Shown: positions 36,170-43,027 of the stretch, piece by piece | Numbering within the stretch: position 1 is the first letter of the stretch | How the letters are laid out: every line of letters begins with the position of its first letter | NCBI GenBank assembly: GCA_030531205.1 | Contig: JAUNOC010000010.1 | Span: 1-43,027, forward strand | DNA length: 43,027 nucleotides | Source of the DNA: Phascolarctobacterium sp. | GTDB taxonomy: Bacteria > Bacillota > Negativicutes > Acidaminococcales > Acidaminococcaceae | Direction of reading: 5' to 3' | The notes under the pieces: generated by a model | Told to the model about the DNA's origin: nothing | Seen by the model: the letters and a program-made list of their open reading frames with translations, nothing else | The model's database searches: none | Position numbers and translations under genes: made by a program

Positions 36170-36197
36170 TTGCTATTACCATAATATATGGTATAAT
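36170..36197 (+). promoter_or_regulatory. Promoter of the DASS transporter with an operator-like dyad
   Basis: TTGCTA (36170-36175), 16 bases, extended -10 TGGTATAAT (36189-36197). The dyad TACCAT-AATAT-ATGGTA (36177-36193) fills the spacer and overlaps the -10 box, a position where a repressor would block RNA polymerase. The regulator is not identifiable from the window. Confidence 0.6.
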
Positions 36198-36243
36198 AGG
36201 ATAAAGTAAAAAACTTTGTTTTAAGAAAGAAGAGGTGTCAAGA

Positions 36244-37647
36244 ATGACAAAAAAAATGCAACAATTACTGCTTGTCTTTGTTGTAGGCGCAGTAATTTGG
36301 TTTCTCCCCATTCCTGATGGCGTGAAACCTGAGGCCTGGCATTTGTTTGCTATTTTCGTAGCAACCATCATTGGCTTTATTCTTCATCCGCTGCCCATTG
36401 GCGCAATTGCGATTATTGCAGCCGCTTTGTCCGGCTTTTTGAAAGTTTTGAAACCGGCAGAAGCTTTGAAGGGCTACGGCGATGCTACTATTTGGCTCAT
36501 CGTTTCAGCATATTTGTTTGCTTTGGGCTTCGTTAAGACCGGCCTTGGTAAGCGTATTGCTTACAATATCATGGCTGCTATTGGCGACAGTTCCTTGAAA
36601 CTGGGCTATGCTATGGCATTATCTGATTTGGTAGTTTCCCCTGCAACTCCGTCCAATACGGCTCGTGCAGGCGGTATTCTGTTCCCAATCGTTAAATCCT
36701 TGGCAGTAGCATTCAAATCCGAACCGGGTGACACAGCACGTAAGATTGGCTCTTACTTGATGAGCAGTTCTTTCCAAGTGAACTGTATTACCAGTTCTAT
36801 GTTTATCACCGCAGTTGCTCCTAACGCTTTGGCAGTATCCTTGGCGGCAAAAGCAACCGGTATGGAAATCAGTTGGGCTCAATGGGCTATGGCTTGTATC
36901 GTTCCTGGTTTGATTTGCGTTGCTTTGGCTCCTTTGATTGTTTATACTCTCTATCCTCCCGAAATCAAACATACTCCTGAGGCAAAAGAGATTGCTAACA
37001 ACGAGTTGAAAGCAATGGGCAAGATGAGCAAAGCAGAAAAGATCGTTCTTTTCGTATTCTTGCTGTCCTTGGCTCTTTGGGCAACTGCATCCTTCACCAA
37101 ACTCAATGCAACCATGATTGCTATGGTTGGTGTAGGTATCATGCTTGTTGGTGGTGCGATTGAATGGGATGATGTTATTTCCCAAAAAGGCGCATGGGAT
37201 ACCTTGATTTGGATGGGTACTTTGATGGCTTTGGCTTCCGGTTTGAACAAACTGGGCTTGATTAAATGGTTTGCAAACTTAGTTGCAGGTTATTTGACCG
37301 GTTACAGTTGGGTAATGGCATTGGGTATTCTCATTGTTGTTTACATGTGGTCCCACTATGCATTTGCATCCTTGTCTGCTCACGTAGCAGCAATGTTCCA
37401 AGCATTCGTAGCTGTTGCAGTTGGAGCAGGTGCTCCTCCTTTCTTGGCTATTATGAGCTTGGCTTGCTTGACTGGTTTGCAAGGCAGTTTGACTCACTAT
37501 GCAACTGGCCCGGCTCCCATTTACTTCGGTGCCGGCTATGTTAGCCAAAATGATTGGTGGAAGATTGGTTTCATTATGTCCGTTATCAACGTTGCCATCT
37601 TCATCTTCATTGGTGGTATGTGGTGGAAAGTTTTAGGTTATTGGTAA
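36244..37647 (+). CDS. DASS-family (SLC13) sodium/anion symporter or antiporter, probably for dicarboxylates
   Basis: A polytopic membrane carrier of 467 residues with about 12 hydrophobic segments. The family signature is SNTARAGGILFPI in the first half. The matching C-terminal half-repeat has GLQGSLTHYATGPAPIYFG. This places it in the CitT/TtdT/SodiT group, which carries C4- and C6-carboxylates such as succinate, 2-oxoglutarate, tartrate or citrate. The exact substrate is not readable. Start ATG 36244 has AGAGGTG six bases upstream; GTG 36235 is part of that site. It is monocistronic, with its own extended -10 promoter and a strong terminator. Succinate uptake would fit a Phascolarctobacterium-like metabolism, but that is inference. 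Confidence 0.88.
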   Translation: MTKKMQQLLLVFVVGAVIWFLPIPDGVKPEAWHLFAIFVATIIGFILHPLPIGAIAIIAAALSGFLKVLKPAEALKGYGDATIWLIVSAYLFALGFVKTGLGKRIAYNIMAAIGDSSLKLGYAMALSDLVVSPATPSNTARAGGILFPIVKSLAVAFKSEPGDTARKIGSYLMSSSFQVNCITSSMFITAVAPNALAVSLAAKATGMEISWAQWAMACIVPGLICVALAPLIVYTLYPPEIKHTPEAKEIANNELKAMGKMSKAEKIVLFVFLLSLALWATASFTKLNATMIAMVGVGIMLVGGAIEWDDVISQKGAWDTLIWMGTLMALASGLNKLGLIKWFANLVAGYLTGYSWVMALGILIVVYMWSHYAFASLSAHVAAMFQAFVAVAVGAGAPPFLAIMSLACLTGLQGSLTHYATGPAPIYFGAGYVSQNDWWKIGFIMSVINVAIFIFIGGMWWKVLGYW

Positions 37648-37667
37648 GCAAGAACTTAAACATAATT

Positions 37668-37699
37668 AAAACACCCTGCTCATTGGAGCAGGGTGTTTT
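37668..37699. terminator. Bidirectional terminator between the DASS gene and nadE
   Basis: AAAACACCCTGCTC (37668-37681) pairs with GAGCAGGGTGTTTT (37686-37699) around ATTG. On the minus strand the right arm and loop encode the last nadE residues (NTLLQ) and the stop codon lies in the hairpin. Confidence 0.92.
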
Positions 37700-39113
37700 T
37701 TATGTCTTTATATTCTTGCGAATAATATGGTTTGAGTTGAGGTTCGGGGAAGGTAAAGGGAGTTTCGCTGACCGCAATGATTGGTGGTGATTGTAGGCGT
37801 TTGGCGACAGCCAAACCACGATAAGCATTGTACCAGTATTCCAAGTCGTCAAAAAATGCTTTAGGTTGTTTTTTGAACAAGGTATCTAATATGCCTATGC
37901 GACAACCAAGTTTTTCTTCCAAAGTTTTGTCCTGATACCATTGTGCCAATTTAGTTGGGGTAATGTTTTTGGTAAAGGCATTGAAAAGATAATCATGGTA
38001 GGGGTAATAAAGCGGGTCGCCGCCATTGCCGACTGTCTGTTCCTCTGAAAGTTCCGCACTTGGGCGGATTTGAAAAGCGGCTTCTGGAATAACTTGTGAT
38101 TGATAGATTTTTTCGTTAATATAGCGACCTAAATTATACACTTGATATTTCCACAAATCACCGATAATGGAGAGAACACCGGTCATATCACCATAGAAAG
38201 TTGTATAACCAACAGTCAATTCCGCTTTGTTGCTGTTACAACTTACTGCTGCATTATTGGCTGCAGCTACAGCCGCCAAAATGCGGGCACCACGTTCTCG
38301 TGCCTGAATATTTTCCAAAACCAAACCAGAATTATTTAAGTTGTTAGTGGTCAGAACTTTTTGCAATTCTTGTACACTTTTACTAATAGGGATAACAAGG
38401 TACTGACAACCTAAATTATGGGCAATGTTTTTGGCAACTTCCTTTGTGGTGGCGGAGTTGTATTCACTTGGCATATTAACAGTGATAACATTTTTCGCAC
38501 CTAAAATCTGGCAATAGAGAGCGGCGGCAACCGCACTGTCAATACCGCCGGACAGACCTAAAACAATTTTCTTTATCCCAATAATATTAAAAAACTCTTT
38601 GGTACCAAAGTAGAGTTGTTTGTAAATAAAATCACTGCCTTCAGGTAAGGGGGCAGGTGGCGGAGCCATTTTAATATTGCCGTCAAGAGTTTCCAGTTCT
38701 ACCGTAAGAAAATCTTCGGCAAATGCTTTGGCACGCACTACCGCATGACCTCTGTTGTTGAGAATGGCAGAACTGCCGGACGACACTTTGATAATCTTGC
38801 CAAGAGTAGAAATGCCAACAGATTTTGGCTGAATCTGATAACCGCAAAAATCATAATCGTCTGTAAAAATAATTTGTAGACGATTTTTTATTAGCTGCTG
38901 CAAGCGGATACGGTAATTGGCGGCATCCCTGCGAAAATCAGTTTGGTTTTCCAATGTTCCCAAGTCCCTGCCGGTTAGGGCATCGCTTGGCAGAAAGAGC
39001 ATATTGGCACCATTTTTGTAGGCCTGTTCAGCATAGGATATTATTTTTTGAAAATTTTCTGCCAAATTGCATGGCTTTACATAGGGTTGTGCAAGACAAA
39101 TTTTTATAATCAT
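37680..39113 (-). CDS. nadE: NAD synthetase with a shortened, degenerate glutaminase domain
   Basis: NadE amidates nicotinate adenine dinucleotide to NAD. In this 477-residue protein the C-terminal synthetase domain is intact: PP-loop S188GGIDS193, then family segments such as RARILAAVAAAN-like, TTFYGDMTGVLS and PSAELSEEQTVGNGGDPLYY. The N-terminal nitrilase-type glutaminase is abnormal. The catalytic-Glu segment FPELALTG reads LPSDALTG. The stretch that should hold the catalytic Lys and Cys is missing, putting the PP-loop roughly 100 residues earlier than usual. It probably uses free ammonia, or a separate amidotransferase partner. ATG 39113 has AAGGAAA upstream. It is divergent from thrC, and its last codons lie within the terminator hairpin. 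Confidence 0.88.
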   Translation of the reverse strand: MIIKICLAQPYVKPCNLAENFQKIISYAEQAYKNGANMLFLPSDALTGRDLGTLENQTDFRRDAANYRIRLQQLIKNRLQIIFTDDYDFCGYQIQPKSVGISTLGKIIKVSSGSSAILNNRGHAVVRAKAFAEDFLTVELETLDGNIKMAPPPAPLPEGSDFIYKQLYFGTKEFFNIIGIKKIVLGLSGGIDSAVAAALYCQILGAKNVITVNMPSEYNSATTKEVAKNIAHNLGCQYLVIPISKSVQELQKVLTTNNLNNSGLVLENIQARERGARILAAVAAANNAAVSCNSNKAELTVGYTTFYGDMTGVLSIIGDLWKYQVYNLGRYINEKIYQSQVIPEAAFQIRPSAELSEEQTVGNGGDPLYYPYHDYLFNAFTKNITPTKLAQWYQDKTLEEKLGCRIGILDTLFKKQPKAFFDDLEYWYNAYRGLAVAKRLQSPPIIAVSETPFTFPEPQLKPYYSQEYKDIKNTLLQ

Positions 39114-39149
39114 ATTGTTTCCTTTTTGTCCATATATGTTGTATAATGT

Positions 39150-39178
39150 ATTATATCACAAGAAAAAATTTTTTCAAA
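39150..39178 (-). promoter_or_regulatory. Promoter of nadE
   Basis: On the minus strand an extended -10 TGATATAAT (39158-39150) is preceded, after a 17-base spacer, by TTTGAA (39173-39178). It ends about 37 bases before the nadE ATG. The divergent thrC has TATAAT at 39142-39147 on the plus strand, so the two promoters overlap. Confidence 0.55.
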
Positions 39179-39190
39179 TGAGGAGAGAAA

Positions 39191-40690
39191 ATGCTTTATA
39201 AATCAAGTAGGGGGGCGGAAGGATTGATGACATCCGCCTATGCAATCAAAATGGGATTGGCAGAGGACGGAGGGCTTTATATTCCCGCCCAAATTCCTAA
39301 ATTTACACAAGAAGATATTCAAGAAATGGTGGAAATGGATTATCACACCCTGACGGTGAAAATCTTGAAAGAATTTTTGACTGATTATACTTATTTGGAA
39401 TTAGTAAGTGCAACCGATGCGGCTTATTCTGAAAAAAAATTTGGAGCAAAACCTGTCAAACTACAAATTTTGAGCAATTCAACTGGTGTGTATGAGTTGT
39501 GGCATGGCCCGACTTGTGCTTTTAAGGATATGGCTTTACAACTTATGCCGCAGTTGCTGACAAGGGCTTTGGAAAAAACGGGTGAGGATAAAAAAGTTGT
39601 TATTTTGGTGGCTACCAGTGGTGACACAGGCAAAGCGGCACTGGAAGGATTTAAGAATGTGGAAGGGACAGAGATTATTGTCTTCTATCCCAGCGAGGGA
39701 GTAAGTCCAGCCCAACAGTTGCAAATGACTACTACCGAAGGTAATAATGTAAAGGTCTTTGGTATAAAGGGCAATTTTGACGATGCACAAAGAGCGGTTA
39801 AAAAACTTTTTGTGGATGCTGATTTTGCCAAAGAATTAGCAGACGGTGGATTTATACTTAGCAGTGCCAACAGTATTAACTGGGGACGGTTGGTGCCACA
39901 GATTGTCTATTATTTCAGCGCTTATTGTGATGCGATTAAAAATGATGTTATTCAATTTGGTGACAAGGTTGATTTTGCAGTACCTACTGGAAATTTTGGC
40001 GATATTTTGGCAGGATATTATGCCAAAGAAATGGGCTTGCCAATTCACAAATTGATTTGTGCCAGCAACAGTAATGATGTCCTGACAGAGTTTATCAATA
40101 CCGGCGTATATAATAAGAACAGGGAATTTGTGAAAACCATTTCCCCGTCTATGGATATTTTGGTTTCCAGCAATTTGGAACGGTTACTTTATCATATGTT
40201 AAATTTGGATGGGGCTAAAGTTACGGAATATATGAACGATTTGCAGAGCAAGGGAACTTATAATATTCCGGGAAAAATAATGGAAAAAATCAGAAATGTT
40301 TTTGCAGGTTATAAAGTTACGGAACAGGAAACTTTGGACAGGATGCAGTTGACACATGCTGTAAAAAATTATTTGGTTGACCCACATACGGCAGTGGCAC
40401 TGGAAGCGGCAAACAGGTATCAAAATGACAATCCAACGGACAAGCATTTTTGCATTGTTTTAAGTACGGCTAATCCTTATAAGTTTTCCAAAGATGTTTT
40501 ACAGGCAGTGGACAAGGATTATGTGTCGCAAACAGTAGAAAGTGATATGCAGCATTTGCAAGAGAAAACGGGTATGGAAATACCTGCTCCTTTGCAAGGA
40601 TTGGCAAAGAAACCCTTGTTGCATCAGGATATAATTGAAGTTGGGGAAATGAAAGAGAAGATTAAGGGGTTTTTAATTAAGAATTCATAA
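39191..40690 (+). CDS. thrC: Threonine synthase
   Basis: A PLP enzyme making threonine from O-phosphohomoserine. The 499 residues are of the longer 'fungal/bacterial' type. The N-terminus is LYKSSRGAEGLMTSAYAIKMGLAEDGGLY (read in pieces), PLP-lysine K112 lies in GPTCAFKDMALQ, and the phosphate-binding SGDTGKAAL and the NSINWGR segments follow. AGGAGAG precedes ATG 39191. The stop lies at the edge of a repeat, so the final residues (IKNS) may be repeat-derived. No other threonine-pathway gene is adjacent. Confidence 0.95.
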   Translation: MLYKSSRGAEGLMTSAYAIKMGLAEDGGLYIPAQIPKFTQEDIQEMVEMDYHTLTVKILKEFLTDYTYLELVSATDAAYSEKKFGAKPVKLQILSNSTGVYELWHGPTCAFKDMALQLMPQLLTRALEKTGEDKKVVILVATSGDTGKAALEGFKNVEGTEIIVFYPSEGVSPAQQLQMTTTEGNNVKVFGIKGNFDDAQRAVKKLFVDADFAKELADGGFILSSANSINWGRLVPQIVYYFSAYCDAIKNDVIQFGDKVDFAVPTGNFGDILAGYYAKEMGLPIHKLICASNSNDVLTEFINTGVYNKNREFVKTISPSMDILVSSNLERLLYHMLNLDGAKVTEYMNDLQSKGTYNIPGKIMEKIRNVFAGYKVTEQETLDRMQLTHAVKNYLVDPHTAVALEAANRYQNDNPTDKHFCIVLSTANPYKFSKDVLQAVDKDYVSQTVESDMQHLQEKTGMEIPAPLQGLAKKPLLHQDIIEVGEMKEKIKGFLIKNS

Positions 40691-40968
40691 TGCAGAATTA
40701 AGAATGGTGGTAAGATGTTCCGGTGATTATAATTTAGGTATCAGGTGTCAGGAGAGTTGGCGTAGTGCGGTATTTGCCCTCTTGGTGAAGAGGGTGGCTT
40801 GCCTAAAGGAACATAGAAGGGCAAGACGGGTGATTGCTCGCTTCGCATTTACAGATAAGTTATCAATCCTCGGTCAGCCGCCGATGTTCCTATCGCTGAC
40901 AGCCCCTTCACCAAGGGGCCTTAGGTTCGCATCAAACGGACTTCTAATTTCTATCTTGTATGTTTAAG
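40686..40968. repeat. Repeat-filled gap between thrC and the radical SAM gene
   Basis: The inverted-repeat core AATGGTGGTAAGATGTTCCG (40703-40722) follows CATAATGCAGAATTAAG. Heptamers TATCAGG and TGTCAGG lie at 40739-40752. Next come GAGTTGGCGTAGTGCGG, a CCCTCTTGGTGAAGAGGG hairpin and GGAACATAGAAGGGCAAGAC (to about 40838), matching the block behind hemW. A REP-like unit with TCAGCCGCCGAT, ATCGCTGACAG and CCCCTTCACCAAGGGG lies at 40868-40925. Short open frames here are repeat-encoded. Confidence 0.65.
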
Positions 40969-40979
40969 GTTTGATTTTT

Positions 40980-42416
40980 ATGAAAACATTATTAGTCGGT
41001 ATCAATTCTAAATATATCCACACTAATTTGGGCATCCGTTCTGTAGCCGCCTATGTTCGTGAAAATGGCATAGAGGTTGATGTTTTAGAAGAGAGCATCA
41101 ATACACTGGTTTTGCGGACATTGGATAAAATTTTGAGTTATGGTGCGGATGTTTATGGTTTTTCTTCACATATTTGGTCTAAAAAATATGTGAAGGAATT
41201 AGTTGATTTGGTGCTTGCGGTCAAGCCAAATGCCAAGATTTTTATTGGTGGGCCAGAAGCATTTCAGGTGTCAGGTGACAGGTGTGAGGTATCAGGGGAC
41301 AGGCATCAGGTTACAGGGTTTAAGGGTGAAGGGGAGATTGCCTTTTTAGAGTTTTTGCGTGGACAGGAAATCTCCGGCAAAGTTATTGATTTGGCGGATT
41401 TGCCATTTACCTATCCGGATTTGGAACAGGTTATTTTAGAACATAAAATAGTTTATTATGAGGCAACCAGAGGTTGCCCTTTTAATTGTTCCTATTGTTT
41501 GAGCAGTATAAGCCGTCAGGTAAGGCGAAAACCCTTGGCAAAAGTTTTGGATGAATTGGACAGGTTTATTGCCGCCAAAGTGCCTTTGGTGAAGTTTGTT
41601 GACAGAACTTATAATTTGGATGAGGGTTATTATCTGCCTATTATGGAACATTTGGCGAAGGCGGAGAATTGTGTAACCACCTTTCATTTTGAAATAAAAG
41701 TGGATTTGTTGAGTGAAAAGGTGTTGCAGTTTTTGGCAACAGTACCAAAAGGCAGATTTCAGTTTGAAGTGGGGATTCAGTCCACCAACGGAGCAACATT
41801 AAAGGCCATTAACAGGGAAAATGATTGGGAAAAAATTAAAAAAAATTGTACTAAAATTCTTACCCATGGTAACATTCATTTACACACGGATTTGATTGCC
41901 GGACTGCCTTACGAGGGGTTGCAGGAATGGCAGAAATCTTTTAACGATGTTTTTGCATTAGGGGCACAGATGCTGCAACTGGGATTTTTGAAGGTTTTGC
42001 CGGATACGCAAATGGCAAGGGAAGCGGAGCGATATGGCATGGTGTATATGCCGGAGCCGCCCTATGAAATTTTGCAGACCCAGTGGCTGAGTTACGAAGA
42101 ATTGGCTTTTTTGCGAAAGTTTGACAAGGTTTTTGATGTTTTGCATAACAGCGGTAATTTTGCCAATTATTTACAGACCTTGCTTAAAGATTTCCCAACG
42201 GCTTGTGCTTGTTTTCAATATATAGTGGAGCATTGGCCTTTGGGCGAAGCGGAGCAATATAATTCCCGTAGCGTGGCGTATGCCTTACATTTGCTTTTTG
42301 GGAAAAAGCACGAAAAAGAGTTGCAAAAGGATATTTTTGAGCATATTCATCATTGGCGGCCAGATTGGTTGGATTGGAGCGAGTACACGCATAAGAAGTT
42401 GAGGTATCAGGTTTGA
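40980..42416 (+). CDS. B12-binding radical SAM protein (DUF4080-like C-terminus)
   Basis: A 478-residue protein with an N-terminal cobalamin-binding-like domain (MKTLLVGINSKYIHTNLGIR to IFIGGPEAF). A radical SAM core follows with C166-PFN-C170-SY-C173, and then a C-terminal DUF4080-type helical domain (FDKVFDVLHNSGNFANYL). Relatives are often annotated as putative methyltransferases or methylthiotransferase-like; the substrate is unknown. Between IGGPEAF and GEGEIAF the usual 25-30 residues are replaced by a stretch (about 95-114) encoded by eight heptamer repeats. Its C-terminal residues and stop also fall in a heptamer run. Start ATG 40980 has AAGG 10-13 bases upstream; TTG 40971 is less likely. 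Confidence 0.85.
   Translation: MKTLLVGINSKYIHTNLGIRSVAAYVRENGIEVDVLEESINTLVLRTLDKILSYGADVYGFSSHIWSKKYVKELVDLVLAVKPNAKIFIGGPEAFQVSGDRCEVSGDRHQVTGFKGEGEIAFLEFLRGQEISGKVIDLADLPFTYPDLEQVILEHKIVYYEATRGCPFNCSYCLSSISRQVRRKPLAKVLDELDRFIAAKVPLVKFVDRTYNLDEGYYLPIMEHLAKAENCVTTFHFEIKVDLLSEKVLQFLATVPKGRFQFEVGIQSTNGATLKAINRENDWEKIKKNCTKILTHGNIHLHTDLIAGLPYEGLQEWQKSFNDVFALGAQMLQLGFLKVLPDTQMAREAERYGMVYMPEPPYEILQTQWLSYEELAFLRKFDKVFDVLHNSGNFANYLQTLLKDFPTACACFQYIVEHWPLGEAEQYNSRSVAYALHLLFGKKHEKELQKDIFEHIHHWRPDWLDWSEYTHKKLRYQV
41264..41319 (+). repeat. Eight heptamer repeats inside the radical SAM gene
   Basis: Eight consecutive 7-base units: TCAGGTG twice, ACAGGTG, TGAGGTA, TCAGGGG, ACAGGCA, TCAGGTT, ACAGGGT. 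They belong to the same CAGG-centred family as intergenic arrays at 17916, 19450, 19637, 40739, 42398 and 42501. The reading frame is open at present. Because 7 is not a multiple of 3, gain or loss of one or two units would shift the frame. Confidence 0.8.
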
Positions 42417-42576
42417 GGTGTCAGGGGGAAAATATAATGCGTAATGCGTAATTCGCAATGCGTAATTATGGTAAGATGTTCCTGTGATTGTATAATTAGG
42501 TTTCAGGTGTGCGGGGTTATGCGAACCCTCGTCCGCCCATAAAGGGGCGGGGGTATCCAAAAAGCAGAATGCTTTT
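42398..42576. repeat. Repeat cluster behind the radical SAM gene
   Basis: Heptamers GTTGAGG, TATCAGG, TTTGAGG, TGTCAGG (42398-42425) supply the radical SAM stop codon. AATGCGTAATTCGCAATGCG and the core TATGGTAAGATGTTCCTGTG (42468-42487) follow, then TTTCAGG at 42501. Next is GCGAACCCTCGTCCGCCCAT (about 42522-42541), identical to the block near 19690. A small hairpin AAAAAGCAGAATGCTTTTT closes it. Confidence 0.65.
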
Positions 42577-43027
42577 TGGGTGGTGGGGTGAGCAATTAGG
42601 TTGATACTTTATGTTAGAATAAATGTCAAATACCAAAGAACAAATATGGTAAGATGTTCCAGTGATTAAAACTTTATCCCTTTGTCGCAAGTCGGGAAAT
42701 TTAGTCATTTTCCTAAGAAAATGACTAAATTTCCTTGTTTTTATTTTTGTTTCGCTTTTCACTCGGTGTTAAAAAGCATTTGGAACAGAAAAATCTTAAT
42801 TTCAATATAACGTAACATTTAATGAATGTAACGTTACATTGAAAACTGCTTTTCACGCTTTTAATTGCGTTTTGTTGAAGAGTGATTTCAGTGATGAAAG
42901 TAAAGAGCAGAGTGAAAAGAATTTTCAAGAAGTTCTTTTCGATTAGAGTGGGAGAAAATCTTTCGTTCAAAACAGCAAAATTCAAAAGTTAAAATCTCGC
43001 GACTTTGATATAAAATCTCGCGATTTT
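42577..43027. other. Conserved noncoding scaffold with variable hairpins, copy B (cut by the window end)
   Basis: Shares with copy A (19848-20330) the segments GGTGGTGGGGTGAGCAATTA, ATATGGTAAGATGTT, GTTTTTATTTTTGTTTCGC, GTTAAAAAGCATTTGGAACA, TTTTCACGCTTTTAATTGCG and TTTCGTTCAAAA, in the same order. Its hairpins differ in sequence. They are 42695-42734 (18-bp stem, CTAA loop), 42800-42844 (20-bp stem with two mismatches) and a TCGCGA-containing repeat from 42991 to the end. Copy A has two hairpins at the first position and copy B one. A minus-strand open frame across it has no protein-like features. What follows lies outside the window. Confidence 0.65.

Noticed and set aside
41264..41319. CRISPR-like array
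   Set aside because: Units are 7 bases with no spacers, and no cas genes are present.
42725..42985. Minus-strand frame inside scaffold copy B
   Set aside because: It runs through the hairpin scaffold, is not preserved in copy A, and its translation is compositionally odd.

Overview
This 43 kb window is a chromosomal segment of a low-to-mid-GC Firmicute. It most likely belongs to the Negativicutes, perhaps a relative of Acidaminococcus or Phascolarctobacterium. That is an inference from gene order and family type: lepA-hemW-hrcA-grpE-dnaK-dnaJ, cmk-plsC-ispH/rpsA with IspH fused to ribosomal protein S1, a CIRCE operator, glyQ/glyS as separate genes, and a dicarboxylate-type DASS carrier. Most of the window is densely packed housekeeping DNA with overlapping ATGA/TGATG gene junctions.

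Layout. The window opens in the 3' end of a 5S rRNA gene and its terminator. Then come rarD, the DNA-uptake pair comEA-comEC, and a leftward pair encoding an AdoMet-decarboxylase-like protein and an exported pentapeptide-repeat protein. Next are comF-bioY, an M50 protease with trpS-scpA-scpB-rluB and a BaiN-type flavoprotein, and cmk-plsC-ispH::rpsA. A leftward rpsT followed by tRNA-Asp, tRNA-Gly and tRNA-Trp comes next. lepA and hemW lead into a 5.2 kb accessory island at about 19.4-24.6 kb, and then the CIRCE-controlled hrcA-grpE-dnaK-dnaJ operon. After that come a U32-like gene with a cyclophilin and ybeY, then era-recO-glyQ-glyS, a DASS transporter, leftward nadE, thrC, and a B12/radical SAM protein.

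The accessory component is the most interesting part. A single large mosaic polyvalent protein (two ADP-ribosyltransferase-like modules, an HExxH-like metallopeptidase site and a BECR-type nuclease-like module) sits alone between hemW and hrcA. No phage or conjugation genes surround it, and its tail runs into the hrcA promoter. It is preceded by a noncoding block whose conserved scaffold carries near-perfect long hairpins. A second copy of that scaffold lies at the right edge of the window (42.58-43.03 kb). There the flanks are conserved but the hairpin arms differ in sequence while still pairing. This is the best candidate for an undescribed structured element.

The intergenic space is also filled with several nested repeat families. 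They are an inverted-repeat element built around GGTAAGATGTTCCTGTGATT, CAGG-type heptamer arrays, CCCCCAGTCGC-type REP-like hairpins, and composite modules that recur in the same order behind different genes. Some have entered coding sequence: eight heptamers lie in the B12/radical SAM gene, where changes in copy number would shift the frame, and two REP-like units lie in the polyvalent gene.

Other unusual points are an AdoMet decarboxylase homologue lacking its pyruvoyl serine, an NAD synthetase with a degenerate shortened glutaminase domain, and an in-frame Shine-Dalgarno and ATG at the IspH/S1 junction that could yield free S1. All functional calls come from reading motifs by eye. No database search was run.
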